The notes under the pieces are model-generated. The model saw only the letters and a program-made list of their open reading frames with translations. It did not search any database and was not told the DNA's origin. Below are positions 1-13,040 of a stretch of 64,000 bases of DNA, piece by piece. Both the position numbers and the translations under genes were made by a program. Origin of the DNA: Scatophagus argus (taxonomy: Eukaryota > Chordata > Actinopteri > Scatophagidae); contig NC_058504.1 in the NCBI RefSeq assembly GCF_020382885.2, positions 18,301,019 to 18,365,018 of the forward strand, in the 5' to 3' direction. The stretch's first letter is position 1. Each line of letters starts with the position of its first letter.

Positions 1-3000
1 GCCTCTCTGGCTGGCGCTACCTGGCGGACAGGTGTACTGGCTGTCTCTTAGCAACAGTGGAACACTGAGAAAGGTGTCAGCTCAAGGCCATGACATTGCT
101 CACATCACTTATCATGGCAACACAGGTCTCCTAGCAACCAAAAGTGATGAGAACAGTTGGACCACTGTTTATGAGTAAGTTTGTTTACTCTGAATATTGT
201 TTTCTAGTTCTTTCTTTGTGTCTATCTGTCTGTCTGTCTTGCTTGCTTTCTGTTTTCCTTCCTTCCTCCTCTACACTTTCCCTTTCAGTTGTGGTTGGTT
301 GCTTGGCTCAGTGTGCTTGTGCGCAAATGTGAAATAGAGTTTATGTTTGCGGCGTGAAATTTGAGTGCCATCTGGTGGTAACTACTGCATCACTGTTGAA
401 AGCTAGAGAGACTTTTTTTCAGTTTAGTCTTTGCTTAAGTGACTGATTAGGTGAAGGGCGTCTCAGTAACACTTTGATCACACACATTTAGTATCACAAC
501 AACAGTACACACACAAAGAAACACATCTGTGTGATTTATACACCACTGCCAAGCATCTGTCTCAAATTCCACAGCTGGATAATTACACATATAAATCATA
601 GCTGACACTTAGTCCGTGTCGATGTTTGTATGAGAAGGGAAAACAGAGTGAGAATGAGAATAAGTGCGACTGTGTGCTCATGTGGTATATTGCTGTCTTC
701 TTATCTGTGTGGTCATCTGCTTGTGTTTGTGCTTGTACGTCACTGCCTTCATGGTTGCTCTCCAAGGTACAGCAACGAGGGCCGTGTGACCAACATCACT
801 CTACCCACTGGTGAGGTGAGCAGTTTCCACGGCAACCTGGAACGCTGGTCTCGGGTGGAGGTTGAGGCGTCCAACCACGAGAACTTCATCACCAGCACCA
901 ACCTATCTGCTAGTGATACCATCTACACATTCAGACAAGGTAAAGCGTCATGCTTGTGGTTTTCACTTTTTTTTTCACTCCCCATAGGTCAGTAGGAACA
1001 TTGATAAACCAAGCGAACAGAAAGTAGCTTGTGGGGCACAGATATGATGGCTCCATGTGTTCACCATTTCACTAGCAGGAAAGCTCTACCCCCATTTAGT
1101 TTACCGCAAACATGCTGAAAAGCCACTTATGACTCAGCTTAGGGGGGACTAAATAATCGGCAACGTGCAGACGTACACGTAGGGCAGGCCTCAAGGTTAT
1201 AGTGATGTTTAAATATTTATGATGAGCAAACTGCAATAATGTGGCTGTTATTCTGGTCAGGTCAGACATACTGACCTGTGTTTCTCCCTCTTCGTCGGCT
1301 GCACCGCGTGTGTGTGCAGAAGATTCACAGCTTTGAGAAAGGATTTAGCCCTTTCTATGAATAATTCACAAATGGATCTGATATGACCTCTTTACATAAC
1401 CGAACTAATGGGCAGCATTTCTTGTTCTTTTTTTTTTCTTTTCTTTTTATTTACAAAAAAGAAGCGGATCCAGCTGACTTGTGAAATGTCTTAACGATTG
1501 CAAGAGAAAAAAAAAGAAAAGAGGGCAGAGATGAGAAGACGAGAAAATGAGTGTGGAGTGGAGAAGCCGCTCATGGGAGCAGTTTCTTCTCATGTCATCC
1601 CTTTAATTGCTTTCTAGCAGTTGTCACAATGACAGGACTGCAGGGAGAGAAAAGCTCCAACACACAACTAGACATGCATACACACACAGTGCTGCAGTAT
1701 GACAGCGCTGCCAGGGAAAAGTTGAAATGACCCCTTATTTTAGATTGCCCACCTTCTCTCCCTTTTACTTCCACTACCCACCACAAATTCATTGTGCCTT
1801 TTCCTGCCTCTGAGGCAACAATAACCACATATGTGCGGAAAGAGGTTTTATAGTGGCGGAGGTTACTGTCCAGTTTAATTAGCTGTGTTAAAGTTTATGA
1901 TTAAAATACTGTTTTATTATCATTATTGCAAATTTTTTTTATTACTTATATTTAGGAATGGTAAAGACATGTGACAAAGTGATGCTGCCATGTGAAATCT
2001 TACTGACATCAATATAGAAATGAAAGATGGGTTTCTGAGAAACCTGTGCAATGTGTGAAAAACTGTCATGGCCAAACACTTCGGTTTTATGTCCCCTCTG
2101 CTCGCTCTCTCTCTCTCTCTCACTTTCTTGCTCGCTCTCTGTTTCTCTTTCTCTCATTACAGCCTGTCTGCATCTCTTTTTCAATAAGATTACAGTTTTC
2201 TAAAGGTACAATACGGCGCTAATGGTACAGAGAACATTGAAAAAATACTTAGCACAGGGCATTTAGCGAATAATTCAAGCAAAACACACAGACAAAAGCC
2301 ATACTTGTATTCATTGCAATCATGTAGTCTGCTGCTGTGTCTCATTGATTTTTCTCAAGACTGTTTTTGGCGAGGCAGTGACTGACATTTTTTCACACTT
2401 TTTTCAGTCTGTTGCTGCATATTTGCATCCTTGTGGTTTTATGTGCCTTTGTGTTTGTGTGCATCTCTATGCATGTGTGACCCACACATGCTACCTTCCA
2501 CCCTAGACCACGCTCAGAGTTCATACAGAGTCAGCGCTGATGGTTCATTCCTTGTGTCACTTGCGAGCGGGATGGAACTGTCACTCAGCACAGAGCCCCT
2601 GCTCCCTGGAGGCGTCGGAGGAGGAGTCAGTCCCACTGCCAGCCGCTGTAACATCAGTCTGCCCGGAGACCACGCCCCCAGCCTGATAGAGTGGAGGCAG
2701 AGGAAGGAGCAAAGCAAAACTAACTACAGCACTTATGAACGCAGGCTCAGGGTAAAACACTAAATTACCACCTTATTCTTTAGTGGTCTCAGATAACGGA
2801 AAATCCAGCAACACAACACAGAGACAGTATGCATTAGCAACTTAATATGCTCTGGTTACTCAGAAATGTCTTAGCATCAGCCAAATATCAAGGAAACCCA
2901 TGTAAGTAGGTCAGATTACATTACCTCCCATTTTATAAGTACACTGAGTTAACCAAAGATTATGCAATCTGACCTTCATACACTCCCTCAAAACTGTCAC

Positions 3001-6000
3001 TTCTTCGTGAACTCATTGCAAAGGTGTTGGAACGCTGGCACACTTTGGTGTTACACAATATGTTAGACACTTAGACTGATTACCAACATCACTGGGACTG
3101 ATAGGTCAAATGACTGTTAGCTGTACTTTCCCCAAATCACACACCAACTGCGACACCTCTTCTCTTTTTCCTCAAAGCAGAAAATACACATCACAAACAG
3201 AATATTTCATGAAATAGAAAAGGACATTTTATCTGATGTGCACTAATTAATTAGCAATGCCCAGGACTCGGTTCTTCACTTGTTCACAAGGCAGTGTATT
3301 GTTATTATCCAGGTCCAGTTTGCTCTAAATGTCACAATTAATTTTTCTCAACTAATGAAATCTCTGCTTGTCTCCAACATGCCGCTTCATTTATATTTTA
3401 ATGTCCGTGGCCTTATTTAGAATTTATGGTGATTATAAAGCAGTAAGATTAAAAAGTTTTATTTTGTTCTCTCTCTAGCTGATATTTTAATGATTTTCTG
3501 TTCAGGCACATAACAGGAACCTGCTGTCCATCGACTTTGATCAGAGCACCAGAGTAGGGAAGATCTACGATGACCACAGGAAGTTCACCCTCCATATCCA
3601 GTATGACTCGCTGGGCCGGCCTGTGGTCTGGTCACCTAGTAGCAAATACACAGAAGTAAACATTAGCTATTCAGGTGGGGGACTGTTGTCAGCCATCTAC
3701 CGTGGAGAATGGTCTGAACGGCTGGAGTACGAGAACGACAGGGTGGTGTCCAGAGCCTGGGTCAATGGCAAGATCTGGAGCTACACATACGCAGACAGAG
3801 TAAGAGCATAAGAGTAGAGAACATGTTTGGTATGTGTGTGTGTGTGTGTGTGTGTGTGGTGGTGGTGGGGTGGGGGGGATATTCAGATAGACAGTTTCTT
3901 TCTGTTTCATGCTGAGATTTGTTTGATGGGTTCACTGTTGCTTGTTTTTGTCTTTGCTGTTAGCAGAAATCTGTTCTTCTTTTGTTTGCTGTTTCAACGG
4001 TGACATGAAACCAAAACTAACACTTAAAGTATGAAAAGTACAACCTCTATGTGAAACGAGCAAGTTTAATGTATTTTACCTAACCATGAAAATCAGTTTG
4101 CAGGGAGATGATTATGTCTACTTTTACATGTTCAGTTATTGTGCAGACTTTTTATATTAAGCTGCACTTAAACTGCATAACTGAATACCAGTACCATAGC
4201 TCTGGGAGCAGTAAAGGCAGACAATGGGTTCATTGTGATGGATTATATAACTCAAGCAAGTTTTAAGGCTGTGTAACTTGATTGTCACAGAGAGTTAAAA
4301 AGAAAAGAAAGCAGTGGTTTCCTGAGAGTGGGGTTTACAGTAAATATCCAACGTGCTTTGAAAAACTCATAGGAATAATGTACACTGCGTTTCATTTGTA
4401 ATGAGTGGAACTGAACATGCAAAGAGGTGTGTCCCTTTAAAGTGTGTGACAAAGAAGAAATTTACCCGAAGCTTCTTTCCTTAAGATAATTGAAATTTAA
4501 TGAAAGGAAATATATTTAGTGTCAGCTTTTGGTCTAAGACAAAATTAGAGTGTAAATGAGCTTATATTACAGTACCATCTAAGAATTAATAATACCTGCA
4601 TGTATTATTAATACATTAATATTATACCTTAGAGTTAAGTAGAAATGTATTTTTACACAGCATCATTTTACTGTGGTCAAATAGTCACAGGACTGCAGGT
4701 GCAGATTATAATGTTTGCCTGAAAAGTAAAATTAAATTCAAACAGTAAACAAATTGATGTTGTTGTTTGAAAATCCTAGAGCCCCAGTGGTGATTTTTTT
4801 TTCATTTTTCATTTATGCCTTTACTATTCAGTTGAAACAAGAATGGTCCTCAAGCTGAGATCAGGGTTGCTTTCTGCAGGACATTTTGGTGATAAAGTTT
4901 TCACCCATTGACACTGAAGCAAAAAAAATACAACATACAGAGAAAGAAAAAGCACCTCAATGCAAAGGGCCACCTTAATATAACTCTGCTGTGTCTGTGT
5001 TTTCGTGCAGTCCATCATGCTGCTCCTGCATAGTCAGCGGCGCTACGTCTTTGAATACGACCAAACAGACCGTCTGGTTGCCGTCACAATGCCCAGCATG
5101 GTGAAGCACACCCTGCAGTCGCTGCTGTCCATTGGTTACTACAGGAATATATACACTCCTCCTGACAGCCAGTCCTCCTTCATGCAGGACTTCACCCTGG
5201 ATGGGCGGCTGCTGAGGTCTCAGTACTTGGGAACAGGACGCAGTATCATCTACAGGTACGACACAGATCACAGAAATACTACTGGCTGTTGGTTTTAACA
5301 GTTCATTTGGGGAGGCAATGCAGTGTGGAAGAGGTGATATGGCAATCGCACCGGTTTGGATTTTAATGAAACGTTGAGGCATTATGCATCTTGGCATTAT
5401 AGTCAGCCATATAAAAGCATAACACTGATAGGCTTGATGAAGATACGATAATTAAAGGCTAATTTCTGAAATTTAAAAGCCCTGTTACAGTCTAGCTGAC
5501 CCAAAACGTGCTACCCACACACACGCGCACACACGCACACACACCTAGCAGTCCTCACAAATGACAATGATTAGACTAATGGGGAGACTGATTAAAGGTC
5601 ACATTGTTTTATCATCATGCTATGTCAGACACCACTGATCTGATTTTGATGAAAGTTGGAGGACTGTTTCAGGCAATGTTCTGGCATTTAACATTTTTAA
5701 TACTCATTGGTTTGATGGGACACTGCAGCGTAATAAACTGTACCATTTTCAAGATTTGAAAGGCCATAAGTGCCACAGCAGCCAGTCTGAATTTGATGAA
5801 ATGTTGAAGGATGATGCAACTTGTTCCCCAATTGCTGAAAGGATTTTTGTATTGTACGTGAGGTACAGCATGTTTGCTTATATTGACGTTTAGACGTTTT
5901 ACTGTACTTTTCTTTTCATTATTTAAATACAGTCTTGCTCCATGCTTCTGACACAACTTACTTATTTATTGCCTATTCTCTAAGTTGTTCATTTGTTCAT

Positions 6001-9000
6001 TTTACTCCTTTTTTCCAGGTACACCCCAGCAGCGCGTCTCTCTGAGGTGGTTTATGACTCAACCCTGGTAACCTTCACTTATGATGACGCCTCCGGCACT
6101 ATCAAGACCATTCATCTCACCCATAACGGCTTCATAAGCTCCATACGATACAGACAGACGGGTACATATACACAAATGCTAAACAGACCAAATTTAAAAT
6201 ATTTACAATGTGCAGTGATTCATCTTTAGATGAGTAATTTCAAAGGATCTATTTGAAAATAACATTGTTTTATGGACACACTCAAAGTATCTGGGCTGTG
6301 ATGAGAGTGCACAATAATGCATCTTCAACCAGATTTCTTGAGTGGCTCGAACAGGACAGCTTTGAGTCAGCCGTCACACTATTTCATCTCAGACTAAGGT
6401 AGCCACAGTTAGAAGTGTGAATAGGGTGTGCATGTGAGTATGTTCGAGTGGAAGAGATTGTGGTCTACCACAGCTGTAAATACAAGACCACCCCCTGGGC
6501 TCTGAGCTGTGCTTTCTCTTCCCCACCTCCGCAACCAGGCTGCCTGATCAAAGTGAACAACTGAATGTATGAATATAAGTTAATATGTGGTGATCATAGG
6601 GTGGATGTGCTACATTTGTCTGTCTGCATGTGAACATTTGTCCTTGTTCAAAAATAGCTGCAAAGACCGAGAAAATATGAAATCTTTATCAGTTATAATC
6701 CTAATATCATGACAAATGTTTCACTCCTAATTTGGAAAAATAGTTAGAAAGATGCTGCACTTCATAAATTGCAGGATTAACCAGTAATAAAATGACCATC
6801 AGTGGACCTTCAGCTGTGTCAGCAGATGTGTTCGGATTTCATTAATAAAGTTCACAAATTCCCTCAAGTTATGGAGCATTTCCAGGGTCATCCACAGTGC
6901 TCTAATCTGTGCTGCTGGTTCACTTCACATAGCTTTGTTATTGGCTCAACATGATCAGGTGTCACTAATCTGCAAAGCACAGCTTGTGTGTGTGTGTCTG
7001 TGTGTGTGTGTGTGTGTGTGTGTTTATCGCTTTGCCCTCACTGTGAATAGACTCTCACCTTCCTTTAACTGATTTCATTTCAGCAGAACAAATGCAGCTT
7101 TGGAGAGAGGAGAGATAGTGGTAATTGTCGCTTGAGAAGAGACCAGGAAGAGTATAGGGACCAAAAAAAGGAGAGACAGGGATATAGAGAGATAGGTGAG
7201 GGAGAAAAAGGAACAGAAAAGGATAGGGAAAGATGACAGCTTGGGGAAGTGACAGCTAGAGAAGCGAGACGAACAGACTGAGAGTTCCCTAGGGCTGTAG
7301 AAAAGCCTCCACATCACTCTCAGTGCTTCTGCCATTTTCCCATTAGCGCAGGTTTAGAATCAACATTCCACAGAAAATAAAAATAGAAGATGTAATACTG
7401 ATCCAGCTCTTTGCAGTCTCCAAAGTGAGACACTTACTCATTTTAACTGCAATCAGAGTCATCTCAAATAGCACTATAATGGTGTTTCATTAGCATGGTT
7501 TTTTTTCTCAAATACGGGATGAGCCGTAGTAGTCAGCAGCAGAGGTGATGAATGGTGTTGTTAAAGTTGATGTTCTGACATTAAGGAGCACATTGGCCCA
7601 TCATGGCTATTGTCTTTAGATTTCATTATCTCTCCATATTAAAGGTCACCAGTAGAAATGCCATGGAGGTGTGGGGATAGTTAAGATTGAATGGATTGCA
7701 TTGTGTGTGTCTGTGTTAATGATGTTGTAAATGATGTTAAATTAATCAGGCAGGCTCATACCAATTGCATGATGTCCAACTCTATGACATATGAAAATGC
7801 ATGCGTATATGCATTTCTTCTACACAGGTCCACTGACAAGTCGGCAAATCTTCCGATTTAGCGAAGAAGGTTTGGTGAATGCCAGGTTTGACTACAGCTA
7901 CAACAACTTCAGAGTGACTAGTATGCAGGCAGTCATCAACGAGACACCTCTTCCCATTGATCTGTATCGTTATGTCGACGTATCGGGACGAGTTGAGCAG
8001 TTTGGGAAGTTCAGCGTCATCTTTTATGACCTCAACCAGGTAGGCAGAATACTACCAACTAAAACGTAACATGTATATATTAGGTTATCTTTGGTAATAC
8101 ATCCTCAAATTGTGCCCTTGATGTTGTGTTAAAGCTGTAATAATTAATATTTTTTTCATTAATAATGGATCAAATGACTGTCTGATATAATGCTCAAAGT
8201 GACAAACCCACAGAGAATGATCTCCAGACTCTACAGCTCCGCTCCTCTCTGCAAAGCAATTTAGCATCTCAATCTCAATCTGTTTTGGTTTTATAGCCTG
8301 AAAAGTAACTGTTTTTCTTCATGCTCAGACTCGCATCAGCCACAATAAACCCCACTGCTGATAAACCCACTGTACCTTAGCAACACTGCACTACAAAGCA
8401 GACAGACAAAGTTAGCAACTGGCTGGTAAGCATAGACTTGCTTGTATGTCTTTGAAGACTAGCAGTCTAGTCTTGCTGAGCATGAACTGATGAAGCCTCT
8501 TGGATGAGACGAAATGTCTTCAAAGACTGAACCAAGTCCAGGTGCGTTTAATTCAATCTCTTTGAGACAGCTATGACCTGGATAAATGAGAATATCTACA
8601 GACCCTCTGGAGCTGGTTGAGAGGGCTAAAAGGGGAATGTGAATATTTGACTTTTGTTACCTGCAAGCATGACTCTGCTGAATATGGAAATTGACAACTT
8701 TTTGCTAACCTGTTCAACATTTTTGTCGGTTGATAATACATCTGCATTGTCTGAATTTTAATACGGCTTTAACACAACCAGATGCTGCTTTATGCACCTC
8801 AGCCTGATTTTATGCATGTGTCCAGTTGCATGGCCAACCCATCTCATCTGCAATTTTCTAGGTGATCACCACCCATCTCATGAAGCACACCAAGGTATTT
8901 AACTCCTACGGCCAGGTGGTAGAGGTCCAGTATGAGATCCTTAAATCCATCGCCTACTGGATGACCATCCAGTATGACTCAGCAGGGCGCACCACCACCT

Positions 9001-10983
9001 GTGACATCAGGGTGGGCGTGGACAGCAACGTGACACGCTATACCTATGAGTATGATGCAGACAGCCAGCTGCAAAGTGCCTCGGTTAATGAGCGGCCTCA
9101 GTGGCGCTACAGCTACGACCTCAACGGGAACATTAACCTGCTCAGCCATGGGACCAGTGCTAGGTATGTCACCAGAAATACATTTTATAGCACGTGATCG
9201 GTCATTACCATTACAAAAAAATAAGTATATTGTATGTGTCATGACCTGATATATTAGTTGGTTCATTTCTTTAATATTTCACAGCCATTCATGGTCCCCA
9301 GATGATGAATTATACTGCGTCTGTGTCCAGAAAATTGGATTTCCCATCATCATCAGTTGCACTTAAAATTTAGTCCTAGTTAAGAAATGTTACTAAGCTA
9401 ACAGACTGATCTAAAATTGTAAACATAATAAACATTAAACCTCCTAAACACCAGCACTTTAGCCTTGTCACTGTTAGCATTTAGCTTAAAGTATCGCTAT
9501 GCTTAAATACAGCCTCACAGAGCTGCTAGCATGGTTGTAGTCTTGTTGAGATTTTCGTGTTAAGCACAGCAGTATTACTGAACATGCGTGTTTGGTTTAA
9601 TTACAGGCTGACACCGCTGCGTTATGACCAGAGAGACCGTATCACACACCTCGGCGAGCTACAGTACATCGTGGATGACGACGGTTTCCTCCGCCAGCGA
9701 GCAAATGACCTGTTCGACTACAACTCCAACGGCCTGCTGACCCGCGTCTTTAACAGAATGACTGAGCGCGCTGTGTGGTATCGCTACGATGGGCTGGGGC
9801 GCCGTGTGGCCACCAAGAGCAGCCAGGGCGAGCAGCTGCAATTCTTTTACGCTGATCTGTCACACCCCACCAGGGTCAGCCACTTGTACAACCACAGCAG
9901 CAATCTGATCACATCGCTGTACTACGACCTACAGGGCCATCTCATCGCCATGGAGCTGAGCAGCGGGGAGGAGTACTATGTCGCCTGCGACAGCGTGGGG
10001 AGTCCGAGGGCAGTTTTCTCTAGCAAGGGGCGACTGGTCAAGGAGATCCTCTACACCCCTTATGGAGAAGTCTACCAGGACACCAACCCTGACTTCCAGC
10101 TTGTCATCGGCTTCCATGGGGGCTTGTACGATCCTCTCACACGGCTGGTCCATTTGGGCAGGCGGGATTATGACACGCTAGCTGGTCGATGGACTTCGCC
10201 CAATCATGAGCTGTGGGGGGAGTTGAGCAAGGAGCCGAAGCCGTTTAACTTGTACGCCTTCAAGAATAATTGCCCAGTTGGGAAAGTGGAGGAGGTGACG
10301 CAGTTTACTACAGGTGAGCTTCACACATGTACTCACTCTGTAACTCATCACTAAATCGGTGACTGATTGACTTACATGAGCTGCCATGTTACAGCTGTCA
10401 CACAGATACACTTAGGTATTTCACTCAGCTGCATCTACTCCCACACACTACTACACGGAAAACATCTTCATAAAGTGTGAGTGAACGGGGCTCACAGCTA
10501 ACCACAGTTGAGCTGTGTTGCAGAGAGAGAAGATGTGACAGACAGAATGTAACTGCAACAGAAAGGACAGCCATGCCTCTGATCACTTTGTTTTTTTTTA
10601 ACACAGGCTGTTATGTTTTGCTCCTTCTGTCTGTCAAGAACATACTGTTCCCCCCAAGAGGCAAAACAGAAACTCAAGTAAAGGAAAGAGATGGAATAGG
10701 AGAGTAGGAGAATGAATATAGGATGTTGGTGAGAGGCGTATGTCCTCCTTGTTAATGGAACATTCATTTGGCCTGTCACGTTTTCCTGCGGCAGGATTGT
10801 TTGTTTACACGAGGAGTCTGTATGTTAGGAAGCACCAGCTGAATAAACTCTGCAGTGTATTATGCTCATATATTGTGTGATTTCCTGTACAAGGTGTTGT
10901 TTTCCTGGCCTTATGACTTTTGGTTTGCTTCACAGTATAGACATTATATTCTAACTTTGTCGCTCTATTCTTCTATTCTCTTT

Positions 10984-11014
<31 letters not shown>

Positions 11015-13040
11015 CGCACGCGCCTGCCTATCCAGACATTGGTAGCTGGCTGCAGCTATTTGGCTTCCAGCTTCATAATGTTGTCCCAGGCTTCCCAAAG
11101 CCTGAAGTGGGCAGATTGGAACAAACATATGAACTGATGAAGAGCCAGACTAAGACACAGAACTGGGACTCCAGCAAGGTGAGCGTTCTGCCACTGCAAT
11201 CCTCAGGTAGCTGCAGGAGTAAGGCTCTTTCCTGGTTCTAATCATGTGTCCCTGTATTAGTTGATTGTTCTTTCAGTTGTTTATCCCTTGGTTTATACCA
11301 CATATATGTGAAAAAAAAAATCTATCTATATATAATATATATATATATAGATATATATAATATATCTATATATATGTGTGTGTCTTTTTTTGTCCTCTCT
11401 GCAGAATATTTAAATACTGTGGATAACATATGAATGTGACAGTTATGGTTTGGCACTACTGGCTAACCCCACCTCTCATATAAACCACACTTGACTGCTG
11501 AGCTTATGGGTAGCAAAGCAGTATCATCAGCAGGCTGGCTGAATTTAGAAGGTGTTTGAGCTAGTTTAAAGCGACAGTTGACCCCAAAAGCAAATCATCA
11601 AATTATCTGGAAAAATAAAACTGCAGGTAGAATAGGATATATATTTATATCTATTTATGTAAATAGATATATACATAGATAGATGAAAGTCAAGTACCTG
11701 GTACCAGCTCATTAAATGTGAATAATGTGCTTGCATTTATTAACTTGGACAGTTTTAATAATAACAATAATAATGATAGTAATAATTATAATAATAACAC
11801 ATCTATGGGCCCTTAGTGCAAACAGATCTAGCCAGCTATACTGTGTTAGGTTTGCACTAAGGTTTGCACTAAGGGTCTGCTATGGGCCTTTTTCCCAGCA
11901 CACATTTTGAGCAATGTCTCCAAGTGCCCCAGTAATCCATGGCACTGTGACAGTGAGCCAACATGAACAATACCAGGACCCTGCAAATCAAGCAGTTAAA
12001 TGGAATTCATCCATTGTTGATTTTGTGGTTTCTAATTGTGATATTTCTATTGCAACAAATCAAAATATCTACCCATGGTGCATATATCCAGTAAGCCACC
12101 GGACTCCATGAACAGAAGAGAGCCATCATGATTGCCATTAGACACACCTGTGTTTTTCCTGTTAAAACTAGTCGAAATGTCTGTCATGAAAAGGATCTTC
12201 TGTCACTAATGAGCCCCTGACTTTATGTAAGAGCTTTCAGAACTTCATAATATTGTTTGTTAAATAGTTGTGATTTTGCCACAGGTGGCTTTGGGGATCC
12301 AGTGTGAGCTTCGGAGACAGCTGAGGAGTTTCATCTCTCTGGAGAGGTTACCTCTAGTCTCAGAGCCCGTAGGCTCAACTTGCCACAGACCAACACGCCC
12401 TCCTCCCTTTGGCTCCAGACCCTCTCTCCTCGGCCCTAGCATCCGATTTGCCGTCTCCCATGGGCGTGTCAGCGCTGAAGTCATCGGTGTGGCCAGCGAA
12501 GACAGCCGGCGTGTGGCAGCCATTTTAAACGGTGCCGTCCACCTGAGCGGTCTGAGCTTCACTGTGCACGGCTGTGACACCCATCACTTCCTCCAGTCAC
12601 GGCCAATCGAGGAAGACTTAGCCCTAGGTTTAGGAGTTGGGGGGCGTGTCCTAGAGAGCGGGGTGAACGTGAGCGTGTCTCAGATGAGCGCCATGGTGAA
12701 CGGCAGGACTCGACGATTTGCTGACATCACTCTTCAGCAGGGGGCGCTGTGCCTCTGCGTACGCTACGGCGGGAACGAGGAGGAGGAGAGGGCACGGGTG
12801 AAGGAGGAGGCGAGGAAGAGAGCGGTCGAGGGAGCATGGGAGAAGGAGAGAAAGAGGGTGGAATTAGGGGATGTGGGGAGCAGGGCGTGGAGCGAGGCGG
12901 AGAAGCAGCAGCTGCTATCTGGAGGACTCGTTCAGGGTTACGACGGTTACTACTCCCTGCCTATAGAGCAGCATCCAGAGCTGTCCGACTGCTCCTCCAA
13001 CATTCACTTTATGACACTGAGCGAGGTGGGGGGCAGGTAA
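1..13040 (+). CDS. tenm1: Teneurin-1, 3' part of gene (11 coding exons, 5' truncated by window edge)
   Basis: Exons read as 1-174, 767-939, 2507-2751, 3506-3799, 5011-5255, 6019-6161, 7828-8039, 8862-9163, 9607-10313, 11036-11178 and 12285-13040. All have AG/GT borders and compatible phases, giving 1130 residues from base 2 to the TAA at 13038. Teneurins are large type II membrane proteins that bind latrophilins and each other at synapses and guide axon targeting; the visible part is extracellular. Seen: YD repeats such as YEYDADSQL and YRYDGLGRR, the RHS core, a GHH-type domain and the terminal TCAP region. Stretches such as [19 protein letters not shown] match vertebrate teneurin-1 almost exactly as I recall it, and sh2d1a is the next gene, as beside human TENM1. 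The paralogue call is therefore fairly firm. The N-terminal cytoplasmic, EGF and NHL parts are outside the window. Confidence 0.95.
2104..2160. repeat. CT-rich microsatellite in tenm1 intron
   Basis: Pyrimidine tract of CTCT units interrupted by GCTC steps. It lies in the intron between the exons ending at 939 and starting at 2507. No coding signal. Confidence 0.8.
3833..3858. repeat. (TG)n microsatellite just after a tenm1 donor
   Basis: About 13 TG units starting 34 bp downstream of the exon that ends at 3799, followed by a G-rich run (GGTGGTGGGGTGGGGGGG). Intronic simple repeat. Confidence 0.85.
6985..7023. repeat. (TG)n microsatellite in tenm1 intron
   Basis: TG dinucleotide run broken once by TC. 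It lies in the 1.7 kb intron between 6161 and 7828. The rest of that intron shows no exon-like sequence to me. Confidence 0.85.
8440..8600. repeat. Dispersed fish retroelement fragment in tenm1 intron
   Basis: Contains the phrase GATGAAGCCTCTTGGATGAG, followed by GAAATGTCTTCAAAGAC and CAAGTCCAGGTGCGTTT. I recognise this word order from a very common fish dispersed repeat whose core tells of 'gatgaagcctcttggatgagaggcgaaacgtcttc'. The class is uncertain; I suspect the 3' tail of a retroelement. Boundaries are approximate. Confidence 0.5.
9607..10313 (+). other. tenm1: tenm1 exon encoding the end of the YD shell and the RHS-associated core
   Basis: At 707 bp this is the second longest tenm1 exon seen here. 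It starts by completing an Arg codon ([10 protein letters not shown]) and ends in phase 1. It carries YD motifs (YRYDGLGRR), the phrase [20 protein letters not shown], and the RHS-associated core signature around [14 protein letters not shown] and AGRWTSPN. In teneurin structures this segment closes the spiral YD barrel. The family resembles bacterial RHS/TcC toxin shells; this copy is an adhesion receptor. No disabling change is visible. Confidence 0.9.
10986..11014 (+). repeat. (GT)n tract at the splice acceptor of a tenm1 exon
   Basis: A GT/UG run of about 14 units ends 21 bp before the exon that starts at 11036. It sits where the polypyrimidine tract would be; the remaining sequence before the AG is GCGCACGCGCCTGCCTATCC. 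See findings. Confidence 0.9.
11321..11376. repeat. AT-rich self-complementary repeat in tenm1 intron
   Basis: Runs of TATA and ATAT with GATATAT/ATATCTATA arms form near-perfect inverted repeats that could fold as a cruciform or RNA hairpin. They are followed by a short TG run. Located 143 bp after the exon ending at 11178. Confidence 0.75.
11912..12110 (+). repeat. Dispersed repeat, copy A (shared with 57550-57643)
   Basis: The segment around CTGTGACAGTGAGCCAACAT, AATACCAG.ACCCTG and AATGGAA.TCAT.CATT recurs at 57550-57643 in the same orientation with a modest number of substitutions. This direct comparison shows it is a repeat family. It lies in the last tenm1 intron. The downstream part (to about 12110) has no partner at the second site. 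Class unknown. Confidence 0.7.
12285..13040 (+). other. tenm1: tenm1 last coding exon: Tox-GHH-like domain and TCAP-1 peptide
   Basis: This 252-codon terminal exon begins [13 protein letters not shown] after a canonical acceptor. It contains the ARNDS-like core ([16 protein letters not shown]), the GHH-type motif (GCDTHHF), the conserved [20 protein letters not shown] block and a charged stretch rich in Arg, Lys and Glu. The last 40 or so residues from QQLLSGG are the teneurin C-terminal associated peptide (TCAP), a CRF-like peptide reported to be bioactive. The protein ends SEVGGR, whereas human TENM1 as I recall ends SEIGRR, so the dibasic amidation signal is altered. The 3' UTR follows directly. 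Confidence 0.88.

Noticed and set aside
630..995. 121-codon plus-strand frame
   Set aside because: It reads through the tenm1 exon 767-939 in the correct frame, but its ends are intron sequence. Only the exon is coding.
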